A stretch of 64,000 nucleotides of DNA. Origin: Spirochaetales bacterium (lineage in GTDB: Bacteria; Spirochaetota; Spirochaetia; DAHUYW01). The stretch lies in the NCBI GenBank assembly GCA_027306915.1, contig DAHUYW010000009.1, positions 40,243 through 104,242 of the forward strand. Direction: 5' to 3'. Below, in pieces: positions 1-10,270 of this stretch (position 1 is the first letter of the stretch; each line of letters begins with the position of its first letter). The translations under genes were made by a program, and so were the position numbers. Below the pieces are notes generated by a model. That model was not told the DNA's origin and did not search any database. It saw only the letters and a program-made list of their open reading frames with translations.

Positions 1-418
1 TCTGATTCACATGGGTGCGCTTCGTGAAGTGATAGCGGCGATAGTTGTGCCCGGTCATCACGGTCATATCTTGGAGGTGGCACTCGCCTCCCTCGTCGCA
101 GATCGGGCAATCGTGCGGGTGGTTCACCATGAGCCACTCCGTAACCCCTGCGCGGAAGGCGACCGCCTCGGGGTGCATGATCGAGATGCGCAAGCCGGGC
201 GCTATCGGGGTCATGCAACCCATCACGAGCCGTCCGCGGGTGTCATTCTCATCCTTGAAGACCTTTATCGCGCACTGACGGCATGCACCTACCGAGTTCA
301 GGGCGGGGTGCCAGCAGAAGTAGGGGAGATCGAAGCCGAGCGAGAGACAGGTCGCAAGAACATTGGCGCCTTCATTCGTATAATGATGCGGTACGCCGTC
401 GACGAAAAACTCTGGCAT
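1..418 (-). CDS. nuoG: NADH-quinone oxidoreductase subunit G, N-terminal part (cut by window edge)
   Basis: The first 139 codons of the large iron-sulfur subunit of respiratory complex I; the rest lies left of the window. The start ATG (416-418) follows a GGAGAG ribosome site. C35, C46, C49 and C68 form the plant-ferredoxin-like [2Fe-2S] pattern ([11 protein letters not shown]), and H100-x3-C104-x2-C107-x5-C113 is the His/Cys [4Fe-4S] ligand set. In the family these clusters carry electrons from NuoF to the peripheral arm on the cytoplasmic face. It is the last nuo gene visible, 28 bp after nuoF on the same strand. No lesion is seen in the visible part. A formate-dehydrogenase-type HoxU/NuoG relative is the only real alternative, and the nuo context argues against it. 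Confidence 0.93.
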   Translation of the reverse strand, partial: MPEFFVDGVPHHYTNEGANVLATCLSLGFDLPYFCWHPALNSVGACRQCAIKVFKDENDTRGRLVMGCMTPIAPGLRISIMHPEAVAFRAGVTEWLMVNHPHDCPICDEGGECHLQDMTVMTGHNYRRYHFTKRTHVNQ

Positions 419-446
419 TGCGTTTCTCTCCTTACGCGCTTTTCCC

Positions 447-1736
447 TCAAGGATGATAGGGACACCGCTTCTCTGCGACGTGCCGCGCAAAGTCTTCCTT
501 GAAAAACTTGAGCCCGCTCTCGAGCGGCTCGATCGCTCCCGGAGCGAGAGCGCAGAAGGTGTTGCCCGGCCTGATGGCCTTCGTATGAAAATCGAGCATC
601 TCGATATCCCGCTGCTCGCCCCTCCCCTCTTCGATGGCGACGAGAAGGCGGGTGATCCAGGGAAGCCCCTCGCGGCAGGGCGTGCACCAGCCGCACGACT
701 CCCGCGCGAAAAAGCGCTCGAGGCTCACGAGCATTCCTATCGGGCAGGTGCGGTCGTCGAGGACAACGATGGTCCCCGTCCCCAGACGGCTTCCAGCCTT
801 CTGCACCGAGCCGTAGTCCATCGGAGTGTCGAGGTGCTGCTCGACGAGAAAATCAGTCGAGCCGCCCCCGGGCAGGAGGCCTTTCAGGCGATAGCCTTCC
901 CGCATCCCCCCCGCATGCTCTTCGATTATCTCGCGCAAGGGAGTGCCCATCGGCAGCTCCCACAACCCCGGCCGCTTGACCCGACCGCTTACCCCGTAGA
1001 TCTTCGTTCCGCCGTCCTCGCTCCGCGCGAGCGCCTTGAACCAGTCGGCGCCGTTTGCAAGGATATGCGGGACGTTGCACACCGTCTCGGCGTTGTTCAC
1101 AATGGTGGGGTGGCCCCAGAGGCCGGACTGCTGCGGAAAGGGCGGCTTGTTCCGCGGGGTGATGCGCTTGCCCTCCAGGGCATTCATCAGCCCGGTCTCT
1201 TCTCCGGCCATGTACCTGCCGTTGGAGATGTGAACGTAGAGCTTGAGGCTGAAGGAGCTCCCCAGGATCTTTGCGCCCAGATAGCCGCGCGCCTCGGCCT
1301 CCTCGATGGCCCGGGAAAGGCGCTTCGCCGCGAGCTTGTAGTCCCAGCGGAGGTAGATGTAGGCCACCTCGGCCTGAACTGCGTAGGCGCCGATGATGAT
1401 CCCTTCAACCAGCTCGTGCGGATCGCCCTCGAGGAGAAGCCGGTCTTTCATCGTGCCGGGCTCCATCTCGTCGGCGTTCACCACGAAGTACTTGGGTCGG
1501 CGGGCCTTCTCGTCCATCGGGACTACGCTCCACTTGACCCCCGTTGGGAATCCCGCGCCCCCCCGTCCCCGCAGACCCGACTTCTTAACCGCGTCCTGGA
1601 CCTCGAGCGGGGTCATCTTGAGCGCCGCGCGAAGGCCTTCGTAGCCGCCCGCTCGCTCGTACCCGGCAAGATCGAGGGGCTCTTCGCCTGGCCGGATGTT
1701 CCTGGTTAGAGGTCGCTTCTCTTCAGCAGCCGTCAT
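447..1736 (-). CDS. nuoF: NADH-quinone oxidoreductase subunit F (NADH/FMN subunit)
   Basis: A 429-residue NADH dehydrogenase flavoprotein that oxidises NADH through FMN and passes electrons to the N3 [4Fe-4S] cluster. The nucleotide-binding signature [13 protein letters not shown] sits near residue 56. The cluster ligands are visible as C348-x2-C351-x2-C354 (ESCGWCTPC) and C395 (NTFCALA). The length is normal. Its ATG overlaps the nuoE stop as ATGA (1733-1736), which implies translational coupling. It is followed by nuoG and acts with NuoE and NuoG in the electron-input module. Confidence 0.96.
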   Translation of the reverse strand: MTAAEEKRPLTRNIRPGEEPLDLAGYERAGGYEGLRAALKMTPLEVQDAVKKSGLRGRGGAGFPTGVKWSVVPMDEKARRPKYFVVNADEMEPGTMKDRLLLEGDPHELVEGIIIGAYAVQAEVAYIYLRWDYKLAAKRLSRAIEEAEARGYLGAKILGSSFSLKLYVHISNGRYMAGEETGLMNALEGKRITPRNKPPFPQQSGLWGHPTIVNNAETVCNVPHILANGADWFKALARSEDGGTKIYGVSGRVKRPGLWELPMGTPLREIIEEHAGGMREGYRLKGLLPGGGSTDFLVEQHLDTPMDYGSVQKAGSRLGTGTIVVLDDRTCPIGMLVSLERFFARESCGWCTPCREGLPWITRLLVAIEEGRGEQRDIEMLDFHTKAIRPGNTFCALAPGAIEPLESGLKFFKEDFARHVAEKRCPYHP

Positions 1737-2197
1737 GGGTAGCGCTCCAGGATCTCATCGATCCGCTCGGAAGTGAGATTCCCATACATCTCCCCGTCGA
1801 CTATCATCGCCGGCGCCTCGTGGCAGTCGCCGATGCAGGCCGACGGAATGAGGGTGAAGCGATTGTCCGGGGTGGTCTGTCCCGGCCCGATGTGGAGTCG
1901 TTCGGCGATATGGAGCTGGAGTGTCTCCGATCCCATGACCCAGCAGCTCACGTTGTCGCAAAGGAGGATGACGTGCCGGCCGACAGGCTTGCGAAAGATC
2001 ATATTGTAGGCGGTCGCGATAGTCTCGATCTCGTCGACCGACATCGCGAGGATCTCCGCTACGTCCTTCACCCCTTCGTCGTTCACCCAACCGCGGTGCT
2101 CCTGTACGATTCGCAGCGCCTCGGGAACCATCGCACGCTTGTGGGCGTAGCGGGGCAGCTCCCTCTGAATCTCCTCCCGTTCCGATTCGCTCAGCAT
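1733..2197 (-). CDS. nuoE: NADH-quinone oxidoreductase subunit E ([2Fe-2S] thioredoxin-like)
   Basis: A 154-residue subunit of the complex I input module. Its thioredoxin-fold [2Fe-2S] ligands are present as C80-x4-C85 (CDNVSC) and C121-x3-C125 (CIGDC). The N-terminal helical part has the usual AL-x-x-VQEHRGW region. The chosen ATG has GGAGCG just upstream, and the gene lies 30 bp after nuoCD. The full ligand set and nuoF coupling make a functional subunit likely. Confidence 0.95.
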   Translation of the reverse strand: MLSESEREEIQRELPRYAHKRAMVPEALRIVQEHRGWVNDEGVKDVAEILAMSVDEIETIATAYNMIFRKPVGRHVILLCDNVSCWVMGSETLQLHIAERLHIGPGQTTPDNRFTLIPSACIGDCHEAPAMIVDGEMYGNLTSERIDEILERYP

Positions 2198-2227
2198 TCG
2201 CTCGCTCCAATCATCCTTTTCGCGCCC

Positions 2228-3976
2228 TTACCGGTCGATGTCCGCGAGAACGTAATCGAGGCTTCCAACTATCGCCGCGAGGTCGGCGATCATGAGCCCG
2301 CGGCTGATCATCGGCAGCATCTGTACGTGCGCGAAAGAGGGGGTGCGGATGCGGGTGCGGTAGGACATCGTCCCCCCGTCGCTCACGAGGTAGTAGGTCG
2401 TATTCCCCTTCGTCGTCTCGGCGCAGAAGGAGGCCTCCCCGGGCGGGATGACCGGCCCCCAGCTCACGTTCAAGAAGTGGTTGATGAGGGTTTCGATGTC
2501 GTGCATCGTCCGCTCCTTGAGCGGCGGCGAGGTCGAGGGGTGAGACGATTTGTAGGGGCCGGAGGGCATGTTCTTCACGCACTGATCGATGATGCGCAGT
2601 GACTGCCACATCTCCTGGACGTGGACGTAGGCGCGGTCGTAGACATCACCGCATCTGCCGATCGGGATGTCGAACTCGAAGTTCTCGTAGCCCCCGTAGG
2701 GACGCTTCTTCCGGAAGTCCCACTCGAGACCCGCCGCCCGCATCATCGGCCCCGTCGCGCTCCACTCCATCGCCTCTTCGATAGTGAAGTCGCCGACACC
2801 CTGGGTTCGCATCTTGAAGATGCGATTCCTCATCACAAGCTTTTCGTACTCCCGCAGGCGCTTGGGCAAGTAGGCGACGAAGTCCTTCACCATTTGGTCC
2901 CAGCCCTTCGGGAGATCCTGCGCTACGCCGCCGATCCGGAACCACATCGGATGCATCCGCCCCCCGGCGATCGTCTCGACGATGTCGAAGGCGCGCTCGC
3001 GATCGACGAAGGTGAAGAAGACCGGCGAAAGCGCACCGACATCCTGCGCGAGGGTGCCGTAGTAGACCAGATGGCTGATGATGCGGAAGAGCTCCGCCAG
3101 CATGATGCGGATCACCTTGGCGCGGTCGGGCGCCTCGATCCCCGCGAGGGTCTCCACCGCGAGGACGTAGGGGACCTCGTTCATGAGTCCGCCGAGGTAG
3201 TCGATGCGGTCCGTGTAGGGGATGTAGGTGTGCCAGCTCTGGCGCTCGCCCATCTTCTCGGCTCCCCGGTGGTGGAAGCCGATCTCAGGAGCTAGGTCGA
3301 CTACCTCCTGGCCGTCGAGCTGGCAGACAAGGCGAATGACCCCATGCGCTGAGGGATGCTGCGGGCCGAAGTTGAGGACCATGTAATCGAAGTCCTCGCC
3401 CTCCCGCTTCCACCCGTATTCCGAGGGGTCGAAGAGGTAGTCGGCATCCTCCTGGGCCGCCACGGCTTCCGGAAGATCGAAAATCCCCATCTCCGTGGCG
3501 CGGGCGGGATGCTCCTTGCGCAGGGGGTGACCCTTCCACCACGGCGGCATGAGAATGCGCTTCTGGTGCGGGTGGCCGTCGAAGGATATCCCGAACATGT
3601 CGTAGACCTCGCGCTCGTACCAGTTCGCCGAGAGCCAGATCTCGCTGATGGAGGGGATCGAGGGAAACTCACCGCGAAGTGGCACCTTCACCCGAAGGTC
3701 GACGGGGCGGTCGTAGGACAGGAGATGGTAGACAACGGTGAAATCGGCCGGGGGCTGCCCGTCGCGATGCGTGCGCTGCCGCTCGTCGATCGCAGTAAGG
3801 TCATGGAGTGTCTTGTAGGGGCGCTCCACCTGGCTCTTCAGATAGCGCATCACGTCGCGAAGCTTCGCCGCGCTCACCCAGCAGGTGGGCATCTTATCGG
3901 CAGTCGCCTGCGGGGTGATCTCTCCCGCACCGAACCTCGCTTGCAGGTCCCGAAGGATTTCCGGAAGCTCGCCCAT
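2228..3976 (-). CDS. nuoCD: NADH-quinone oxidoreductase subunit C/D fusion
   Basis: A single 582-residue protein joins NuoC and NuoD, the quinone-module subunits of complex I. Residues about 1-185 are the NuoC (30 kDa) part with the signature [16 protein letters not shown] and RILMPPWW. The rest is the NuoD (49 kDa) part, starting at [11 protein letters not shown] and including GFHHRGAEK and the TDRIDYLGG region that lines the quinone site. Fused CD genes are known from enterobacteria and several other phyla. It lies 6 bp after nuoB and before nuoE. No break is seen in the fusion linker. Confidence 0.95.
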   Translation of the reverse strand: MGELPEILRDLQARFGAGEITPQATADKMPTCWVSAAKLRDVMRYLKSQVERPYKTLHDLTAIDERQRTHRDGQPPADFTVVYHLLSYDRPVDLRVKVPLRGEFPSIPSISEIWLSANWYEREVYDMFGISFDGHPHQKRILMPPWWKGHPLRKEHPARATEMGIFDLPEAVAAQEDADYLFDPSEYGWKREGEDFDYMVLNFGPQHPSAHGVIRLVCQLDGQEVVDLAPEIGFHHRGAEKMGERQSWHTYIPYTDRIDYLGGLMNEVPYVLAVETLAGIEAPDRAKVIRIMLAELFRIISHLVYYGTLAQDVGALSPVFFTFVDRERAFDIVETIAGGRMHPMWFRIGGVAQDLPKGWDQMVKDFVAYLPKRLREYEKLVMRNRIFKMRTQGVGDFTIEEAMEWSATGPMMRAAGLEWDFRKKRPYGGYENFEFDIPIGRCGDVYDRAYVHVQEMWQSLRIIDQCVKNMPSGPYKSSHPSTSPPLKERTMHDIETLINHFLNVSWGPVIPPGEASFCAETTKGNTTYYLVSDGGTMSYRTRIRTPSFAHVQMLPMISRGLMIADLAAIVGSLDYVLADIDR

Positions 3977-3982
3977 CCTCTG

Positions 3983-4591
3983 CTATACCTCGTCCGGCGA
4001 GCGGAAGGTTCCTTGGTTGATGCGAACGGGACGCGTGAGATCGCGCTGCGCCGGCATCTCGGGACGGTAGACTCCCCCGGGGCCGACGTGCCAGCCCAGA
4101 GGCCGCCGCTCGCTTCCGATCAGGTCCATAAGGAGGGTAAGCCCGTGCATGAAGGCATCCGGGCTCGGCGGACAACCCTGCACATAGACGTCCACCGGCA
4201 TGAAGGTGTCGACTCCCTGCACCACGCTGTAGATGTCGTACATTCCGCCCGAGTTCGCGCAGGAGCCCATGCAGATGACATAACGCGGCTCCATCATCTG
4301 CTGGTACATCCGGCGGATGATGGGCGCCATCTTTATGAAGACCGTTCCCGCGATGATCATCATGTCGGCCTCGCGGGGCGTTCCGCGGATGACTTCGGCG
4401 CCGAAACGGGCAAGGTCGTAGCGGCTCGTGAGGCTTGTCGCCATTTCCACGTAGCAGCAGGACAAACCGAAGTTGAACGGCCAGATCGAGTATTTGCGGC
4501 CCCACGAAACGAGACTCTCCAGCGATGTGAGAAGGACGCTCCGCTCGACGCCGGCCTCCGACGTGTCGCGCTTGTTCTTAAGAAGATTCAT
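3983..4591 (-). CDS. nuoB: NADH-quinone oxidoreductase subunit B (cluster N2)
   Basis: A 202-residue subunit holding the terminal [4Fe-4S] cluster N2, which reduces quinone together with NuoD. The ligands are the adjacent C45-C46 (GLSCCYVEM), C111 (MGSCANSGG) and C140 (VQGCPPSP). The C-terminal stretch after about residue 150 is somewhat longer than minimal homologues. Its ATG overlaps the nuoA stop as ATGA (4588-4591). Position and residues leave little doubt. Confidence 0.96.
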   Translation of the reverse strand: MNLLKNKRDTSEAGVERSVLLTSLESLVSWGRKYSIWPFNFGLSCCYVEMATSLTSRYDLARFGAEVIRGTPREADMMIIAGTVFIKMAPIIRRMYQQMMEPRYVICMGSCANSGGMYDIYSVVQGVDTFMPVDVYVQGCPPSPDAFMHGLTLLMDLIGSERRPLGWHVGPGGVYRPEMPAQRDLTRPVRINQGTFRSPDEV

Positions 4592-4983
4592 CCGGCAGCT
4601 CTCCTTCGTCGTGCCAGTGCCTGCTTCTGCCGCTCTGTCCGCCAGTCAAGCCCACCGACCCGCCACAGGTAGAAGAGGGTCGCGACGAGAACCACGACGA
4701 AGACCAGGATCTCGAAGTATCCCACCCATGAAAGCTCCCTGACAGCCACGGCCCAGGCGAAAATGAACACCGACTCAAGATCGAAGATGACGAAGAACAT
4801 CGCGACGAGGTAGAACTCGGCGGCGAGGCGGAGCCGAGCCGTGCCGGTCGGCATGACCCCCGACTCGTAGGGGTCGTGCGTGGCGCGCTCGTCGTGATGC
4901 CTGCCCACGCGATGGGTCAGCATCAGGATGGATGAGGTTAGGACTGCAGCGAACAAAAAGTACACAAGCAGAAGCCACAACAT
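4588..4983 (-). CDS. nuoA: NADH-quinone oxidoreductase subunit A
   Basis: A small three-helix membrane subunit of complex I. It carries the family motifs YESG (after the first helix and a polar loop) and [17 protein letters not shown], whose acidic residues lie near the quinone channel. I chose the ATG at 4981-4983, giving 131 residues, because GGGAG lies 10 nt upstream and the first helix follows directly. An in-frame TTG at 5011-5013 would add 10 residues but has no ribosome site. It is the first gene of the nuo operon; a candidate promoter lies about 190 nt upstream. Confidence 0.9.
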   Translation of the reverse strand: MLWLLLVYFLFAAVLTSSILMLTHRVGRHHDERATHDPYESGVMPTGTARLRLAAEFYLVAMFFVIFDLESVFIFAWAVAVRELSWVGYFEILVFVVVLVATLFYLWRVGGLDWRTERQKQALARRRRAAG

Positions 4984-5013
4984 ATTTAGCTGGCTCCCAT
5001 GCGGCTCCGACAA

Positions 5014-5413
5014 GTTGCATACACATGCATCGGAGCTGAAGCGACTCTCGCGAACCGGATCACAAGACGTGCACGAATCTCGCGCCTGCCGAGCCGCTGT
5101 CGGCGACTCAGCGCGTCGCGCTCTCCCTGCATCGCGATCGTTGGTTCTTTATCAATTCCGTAATAGTCGCACGATCAGTATAGGCGCACCCTCTTCAAAA
5201 ATGCAAGGTACGAAATAAAATATCTTGTCGTGAAGTGAATTACTTCTCCGCACAAAAACTTTGAGGATCGACTTCGATGCGAGCTCTGTCGCTCGCAAGT
5301 CGCGGAAGACATGGAAAGCGATCGGCCAACTCCTCGCTCACACCCACCGCGCACGGGGGAGCCATCGGCACGACCCACGTCTTGCGCTCTTGTCCGCGTA
5401 CCCGATTTTTACT
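5014..5413. other. Divergent intergenic region between nuoA and the ABC exporter
   Basis: About 400 bp without a convincing gene. It holds the candidate nuo promoter at 5177-5206 and, at 5232-5246, a small inverted repeat with 5-bp arms (GAAGT and ACTTC). An open frame running from 5261 into the ABC gene looks like read-through of non-coding DNA: it has no ribosome site and its first 50 residues do not resemble the family. Confidence 0.6.
5177..5206 (-). promoter_or_regulatory. Candidate sigma-70 promoter of the nuo operon
   Basis: Read on the minus strand: TTGCAT (5201-5206), an 18-bp spacer, then TATACT (5177-5182). It lies in an AT-richer patch and predicts a start near 5170 and a leader of about 190 nt before nuoA. 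Confidence 0.45.
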
Positions 5414-5425
5414 ATGGTGTTTAAC

Positions 5426-6430
5426 ATGCAGACCACGGACTGGACACGGTCTCGCTCCGGCGGCGGGGTAGATGCCCCGGGGACGCCCGTCGACACCGTT
5501 GCGATAGAGGCGCGGCACCTTTTCAAGCACTACGGTGAGATCGAGGCGGTGCACGACCTCTCGTTCACCGTCCGAAGCGGACGGTGCACCGCCTTCCTGG
5601 GACCCAACGGCGCGGGCAAGACTACCACCATCAAGACGCTCTACGGGAAGGCCCGCGCCGATGCTCGCCAGGAGACCGTGATCAACGTGCTCGGCTACTC
5701 GCTGCCCCGACAGGAGCTCGAGGTAAAAACCCTCACCGGTCTTGTCCCTCAGGACAACAGCCTCGACGAAGAGCTCAACGTCGAGCAGAACCTTATCATC
5801 TATGGCAGGCTGAACGGCATGCCGCGGCAGAGGGCTCGCACGCGGATAGCCGAGCTCCTTGCGTTCATGGAGCTCACGGACAAAGCCCGGAGTCGAGTCA
5901 AGGAGCTGTCGGGCGGCATGCAGCGCCGCCTGGTCATTGCCCGCGCCCTACTCAACAGCCCCCGACTGCTCGTCCTGGACGAGCCCACCACGGGCCTCGA
6001 CCCGCAGGTGCGCCACCTGATCTGGGATAGGCTGCGTAGCCTCATGCGCGATGGCGTCACCATCCTCCTTACCACCCACTACATGGACGAGGCCTTCCAG
6101 CTGGCTAGTGAGATCATCATCATGGACAAGGGCCGCAAGGTACTTCAGGGCGAGCCCCGCACCCTCCTCGCTGACCATATCGAAGGCTTCGTCCTCGAGA
6201 TCCACGACCGGCAGTTGGCGGAGGGTCACGCGGCGCGCGCGTTATCGCAGCTTGAAGCCGCCGCGCGCGTGCGCAGGGAGGATTCGAGCGAGCGCATCCT
6301 CCTCTACGCGAACGACGCGGCGACGCTCGAAGAGGCGGCAAGGGAGCTGCCGACAGGCGCGTGCCTTCTCCGCCAGACTAATCTCGAAGACCTTTTCCTG
6401 AAGACCACGGGGAGGACCCTGCATGAATGA
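5426..6430 (+). CDS. ABC transporter ATP-binding protein (NodI/DrrA-like)
   Basis: The 334-residue ATPase of an ABC-2-type exporter. Walker A is GPNGAGKTT (residues 59-67), the ABC signature is LSGGMQRR, Walker B is LLVLDEPTTGLDP, and the switch His lies in TTHYMDEA. A C-terminal regulatory domain of about 90 residues follows, as in NodI/DrrA proteins. I prefer the ATG at 5426 (or 5414) over upstream starts, although neither has a clear ribosome site. A possible promoter at 5390-5418 would put transcription start almost on ATG 5426. Its last 8 bp overlap the permease gene. The substrate is not predictable; NodIJ, drug and polysaccharide exporters share this build. Confidence 0.88.
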   Translation: MQTTDWTRSRSGGGVDAPGTPVDTVAIEARHLFKHYGEIEAVHDLSFTVRSGRCTAFLGPNGAGKTTTIKTLYGKARADARQETVINVLGYSLPRQELEVKTLTGLVPQDNSLDEELNVEQNLIIYGRLNGMPRQRARTRIAELLAFMELTDKARSRVKELSGGMQRRLVIARALLNSPRLLVLDEPTTGLDPQVRHLIWDRLRSLMRDGVTILLTTHYMDEAFQLASEIIIMDKGRKVLQGEPRTLLADHIEGFVLEIHDRQLAEGHAARALSQLEAAARVRREDSSERILLYANDAATLEEAARELPTGACLLRQTNLEDLFLKTTGRTLHE

Positions 6431-7256
6431 CGGTTCCCGCCTCTCGGACGGAGGCGGGGTCGCAGCGGTGCAGCTCTTCGTGCCGACGACCCGCGCGCCC
6501 GGATTCACCTCCCGCGTCGGCGCGGTATGGTATCGGCACATGCGTGTCTATACCAAGAACATCTTCTCGAATGCCTTGCCTCCCTTCATCGAGCCGCTCA
6601 TCTTCCTCGCAGGGATCGGCCTCGGCCTGGGCGCCTTCATCACCCGCATGCAGGGCATGCCGTACATAGAATTCCTTGCCACCGGTCTCCTCGCGACCTC
6701 TGCGATGTTCACCAGCGCTTTCGAGATGACCTTCGGCACCTATATCCGGCTGGAGTTTGACAAGATCTACGACGGAATGCTCGGAACACCGCTCACGGCG
6801 GCGGATCTCATGCTCGGCGAGATCCTGTGGTGCGGAACCAAGGGGGCCTTCTTTACCTCCAGCGTCATGATCGTGACCACGGCGTTTGGCGCGCTTCCCT
6901 TCGGATGGGTGTGGCTCGCGCCAATCGTTGGGTTCGGGACCGGGGTCATGTTCGCGACGCTCGCACTGCTCGTCACGACCCTCGTCGACAACATAAACAA
7001 CTTCAACTTCTTCTTTTCCGGGATGATCTCGCCGATGTTCTTCTTTTGTGGGGTTGTCTTTCCCCTCTCGAAGCTGCCCGGCTGGCTCAAGCCGGTCGCG
7101 GAGCTCCTTCCGCTCACGCACCCGGTGCGCCTGATCCGCGGAGTCAACAGCGGCCTCGAATGGGTCAACCTCTGGGACCTTGCCTACATGCTGCTCTTCA
7201 GCTTTTTCGTGGGCTGGTGGGCCATCGCCCGCATCCGCCGGAGGCTGATCGACTGA
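6423..7256 (+). CDS. ABC-2 family permease (NodJ-like)
   Basis: A 277-residue inner-membrane permease partnering the ATPase just upstream; the two genes overlap by 8 bp (ATGAATGA). It shows about six hydrophobic segments and the ABC-2 landmarks of the NodJ group, such as YRHMRVYTKN near the N-terminus, FEMTFGTYIRLE, and the C-terminal PLTHPVRLIR. The pair probably works as a homodimeric two-component exporter in the cytoplasmic membrane. No substrate-specific neighbour is seen. Confidence 0.86.
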   Translation: MNDGSRLSDGGGVAAVQLFVPTTRAPGFTSRVGAVWYRHMRVYTKNIFSNALPPFIEPLIFLAGIGLGLGAFITRMQGMPYIEFLATGLLATSAMFTSAFEMTFGTYIRLEFDKIYDGMLGTPLTAADLMLGEILWCGTKGAFFTSSVMIVTTAFGALPFGWVWLAPIVGFGTGVMFATLALLVTTLVDNINNFNFFFSGMISPMFFFCGVVFPLSKLPGWLKPVAELLPLTHPVRLIRGVNSGLEWVNLWDLAYMLLFSFFVGWWAIARIRRRLID

Positions 7257-7343
7257 TATGCACTCTTGACCTCAGTCCCGAGGTCCGATAGCTTCACGCC
7301 CGGCGCGACGCCCACGGTGCAGCGCAAAGGAGTCATTAGCCGT

Positions 7344-7760
7344 ATGAGCAACCCCTATGGTAACTCGGACGACATCGCGAAGCTCATTCTTCGGATTACG
7401 CTTGGCGGTCTGCTCCTCGTTCACGGGATCACGAAGATTCTGCACGGCGTCGACCGGATCACGCAGGCCGTGACCGCAGCCCACCTGCCTGCCTTCTTTG
7501 CCTACGGAGTCTACGCCGGTGAGGTGATTGCGCCGCTCCTCGTTATCCTCGGCCTGTGGACTCGCCCCGCCGCCCTCGTTGTGGCGGTCGATCTCATCTT
7601 CGCCGTGGCCCTGGTCGCATGGCCGCGGGGGGCCGTTCTCGGCCCCGGTGGAGGATGGGGGCTCGAGCTGGAGGCTTTCTATTTTCTCGTCGCCATCGTG
7701 CTTCTGATCGCCGGTGGCGGCAAGTACAGCCTCACCCGCAAGAAGATCCCCTGGGAGTGA
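7344..7760 (+). CDS. DoxX family membrane protein
   Basis: A 138-residue four-helix membrane protein of the DoxX/DoxD-like family. The family pattern is visible: LILRITLGGLLLVHGITKI in helix 1, then GVYAGEVIAPLLVILGLWTRPAA. The ATG at 7344 has AAGGAG 11-12 nt upstream; an in-frame TTG at 7266 would add 26 residues of non-family sequence and is rejected. DoxX proteins are variously linked to thiosulfate:quinone oxidoreductase, redox stress and surfactant-like functions, and nothing nearby decides between these. It follows the ABC exporter on the same strand and may be co-transcribed. Confidence 0.82.
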   Translation: MSNPYGNSDDIAKLILRITLGGLLLVHGITKILHGVDRITQAVTAAHLPAFFAYGVYAGEVIAPLLVILGLWTRPAALVVAVDLIFAVALVAWPRGAVLGPGGGWGLELEAFYFLVAIVLLIAGGGKYSLTRKKIPWE

Positions 7761-7886
7761 GGCGCGCTCCACCATCGCAGCGGGTAAAGGGCGTCTTCGG
7801 CTGGAGCCACGCCGCTTGAGCGGAGCCCTGCGGCCGGCAGCCGCCCATCGCGCCGGAAGCTGCCGCCAAACGCCCGCCATTCGCTC

Positions 7887-10094
7887 CTATCTCTTGGTCG
7901 CACCCCCGACCGCGCCGAGCACCCACCGAACGGAGGTGAAATCTCCCTTCGAGGCGGGCAGGCAAAGACCTCGGCTCATGAGCTCCGCTCCCGAGTACTC
8001 CTCCTCCGTCCCCTCAATCCGGTAGAGCGTATCCGGCTGGAAACCGGCGAGGCGGAGAAATCGAGGTTGTCGATTGGCGACGTTCAGGATCTCGAAGGCG
8101 AAGACCAGGGCCTTCTGCCTCCGCCCGTCGGTGAACATCCAGGCGACGCTGCTCCCGCCGCCGTCGAACGGACTCTCCAGTCGCCAGAAGGTTCCGCATT
8201 GGATGAGCTCTCGGTGCTCCTTGTAGAAAGCGACGAGCTCCGCGGCCATCCGTCGGTCTTCCTCCCCAAGCTTCGCGAGATCCAACTCGAAACCGAAGTT
8301 GCCGGACATCGCCACCGCCCCTCGCGTAGCGAACGGTGTCGTCCGTCCCACCTGATGGTTGGGAACGGCAGTGACATGGGCCTCGATTGCCGAGATGGGA
8401 TAGACAAGGCTCAAACCATACTGGATCCGCAGCCGCTCGATGGCGTCGGTGTTGTCGCTCGCCCAGATCTGCGGCATATAGTAGAGCATTCCCGCATCGA
8501 AGCGTCCCCCGCCTCCCGAGCACCCTGCAAAGAGAATATCGGGATGACGGGAGGTGATCTCTTCCATCACCCGGTAAAGGCCGAGCATGTACCGGTGAGC
8601 GGTTTCCCTGCGTCGCTCCGCGGGAAGCGAGGGCGAGGCAACATGGGTGAGATAGCGGTTCATGTCCCACTTCACATAGGCAATCGGGGCGCTGTCGAGC
8701 ACCGCGCAGACGCGGCGCACTATCTCGTCGCACACCTCGGGGCGGCTGAAGTCGAGCACCAGCTGGTTTCGACCGATCGGTTTATCCCGGCCGGGTATGT
8801 GAAGACACCAGTCAGGGTGGGCGCGGAAGAGCTCGCTGTCGGGACTGATCATCTCCGGCTCGAACCAGAGCCCGAAGCGAAGCCCCCGCCGAGTGACCTC
8901 AGCGGCAAGTCCTTCCACCCCGCCGGGAAGCTTACGGCGGTTTACGGTCCAGTCGCCGAGGCTCGTCCGGTCGTCGTCGCGCGCGCCGAACCAGCCGTCG
9001 TCGAGCACGAACAGCTCGATCCCGATTTGGGCGGCAGCGTCGACAATCGGTAGGAGACTTTCGTGAGTGAACGAGAAGTGAGTCGCCTCCCAGTTGTTTA
9101 CGAGGATCGGTCGCGGCCGATTGCTGAAGCTGCTGCGCACGAGCCGCTCGCGCATTATCGCGTGGAAGCGCTGGCTCATCCCGTTAAAGCCTCCCTCGCT
9201 GTACACGAGGATCGCCTCCGGAGTCGTGAAGCTCTCGCCGGGAGCGAGCAGCCACGAGAAGGTCTCCGGATTGATGCCCAGAAGAAGCCGAATCTGCTCA
9301 TCTGAGGACCGCTCGACTTGCGCAAGAAAGTTACCGCTGTAGACCAGGGTCGCCGCCCGTACCTCGCCGTGATGCTCGTTCGCGGAGGACTCGGCGAGCG
9401 CGATGAAGGGATTCGCATGATGGCTGCTCGTTCCCCTTCTGGAGCCGATCGAATGGCAGCCGAAGGTGACGGGATGGCGCGAGATGTGCGCCTCTCGCCC
9501 CCATGCCCCGTAGAGGGAGACCATGTCGAAGCCGATATTCGGTAGGTCGACGCAGAGGCTCGCGGCTCGTGAAAGGACCATCGGCGTCTTCCCTGTGTTC
9601 GTGAACACGGTGCTGCGAGTGATGATATCGAATGAAGGAAAGAGCGTGTAATAGAGATGAACCGCAAGACCGCTTGCATCGTCACGAAGAACCACCGCAA
9701 GCGTCTCGGCCTCGCCAGCGGTCGCGGGCCGTACCGAGGGCAACCCCTCGAGCTCCGGCTTCCCCTGGCTCACCGAATGACTCTCGTACCACGCATCGAG
9801 GATCGGATAGCCCTCGGCATCGGTCACCTCCCACGCAGGAGCTCGAAAGTCGCCTGAGCCCGCGTAGCCGTATTCGGCGGGGCAGACGTTGAGGTCAACC
9901 AGCCCTCCGCGCACGGGGCTCTGCACGCTGAAGGATCGGCGTGTCGATTCGGGCAATGCGAGGGCGGTTGCGCCATTGAGGCGCCGGCCCCAATAGAGGT
10001 GGGCGGGGATTGCCCCTTCCACGAGTCTGAATGCGTAGGAGGTCGAATTAGTTGAAAGGAGGAACACGCCGCGAGACTTATCTATGCTGATCAT
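7887..10094 (-). CDS. Alpha-galactosidase, glycoside hydrolase family 36
   Basis: A retaining alpha-galactosidase of about 735 residues that releases terminal alpha-1,6-galactose from melibiose- and raffinose-type sugars. The order is N-terminal beta-sandwich, (beta/alpha)8 barrel, C-terminal beta domain. The nucleophile is the Asp in YVKWDMNRY (about residue 477) and the acid/base is the first Asp in SDNTDA (about residue 549), matching the spacing in GH36 enzymes. CSGGGGRFD also fits. There is no signal peptide, so it is cytoplasmic and needs an importer that is not in this window. I prefer ATG 10094; an in-frame GTG at 10127 would add 11 residues. It faces DoxX convergently across 126 bp in which no clear terminator is seen. 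Confidence 0.93.
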   Translation of the reverse strand: MISIDKSRGVFLLSTNSTSYAFRLVEGAIPAHLYWGRRLNGATALALPESTRRSFSVQSPVRGGLVDLNVCPAEYGYAGSGDFRAPAWEVTDAEGYPILDAWYESHSVSQGKPELEGLPSVRPATAGEAETLAVVLRDDASGLAVHLYYTLFPSFDIITRSTVFTNTGKTPMVLSRAASLCVDLPNIGFDMVSLYGAWGREAHISRHPVTFGCHSIGSRRGTSSHHANPFIALAESSANEHHGEVRAATLVYSGNFLAQVERSSDEQIRLLLGINPETFSWLLAPGESFTTPEAILVYSEGGFNGMSQRFHAIMRERLVRSSFSNRPRPILVNNWEATHFSFTHESLLPIVDAAAQIGIELFVLDDGWFGARDDDRTSLGDWTVNRRKLPGGVEGLAAEVTRRGLRFGLWFEPEMISPDSELFRAHPDWCLHIPGRDKPIGRNQLVLDFSRPEVCDEIVRRVCAVLDSAPIAYVKWDMNRYLTHVASPSLPAERRRETAHRYMLGLYRVMEEITSRHPDILFAGCSGGGGRFDAGMLYYMPQIWASDNTDAIERLRIQYGLSLVYPISAIEAHVTAVPNHQVGRTTPFATRGAVAMSGNFGFELDLAKLGEEDRRMAAELVAFYKEHRELIQCGTFWRLESPFDGGGSSVAWMFTDGRRQKALVFAFEILNVANRQPRFLRLAGFQPDTLYRIEGTEEEYSGAELMSRGLCLPASKGDFTSVRWVLGAVGGATKR

Positions 10095-10270
10095 GGTTTT
10101 GCTTTTCCCTATGGCCGCGAGCTGCACCTGGGCGCCGTGAGCGGACGGCAGAGAGAATAACTCAAGAGCGGAAGACTGTACACCGTCCGAAACCTCTACC
10201 GGTGGCGACTGCCACGATACGGCTCGAGCGGCTGCCGCCTGTTCCCCTCCCGCGGCATCCTTCGGCCGCC

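Noticed and set aside
453..1709. A 418-codon open frame on the plus strand across nuoF
   Set aside because: It is the antisense shadow of nuoF in high-GC DNA; no family motifs, and the nuoF cluster ligands on the other strand are complete. The same applies to the long plus-strand frames at 1820-2602, 2621-3295 and 3356-4672.
5261..5425. Extension of the ABC ATPase frame to a start at 5261
   Set aside because: The added 55 residues have no ribosome site and no similarity to NodI-like proteins; they look like read-through of intergenic DNA.
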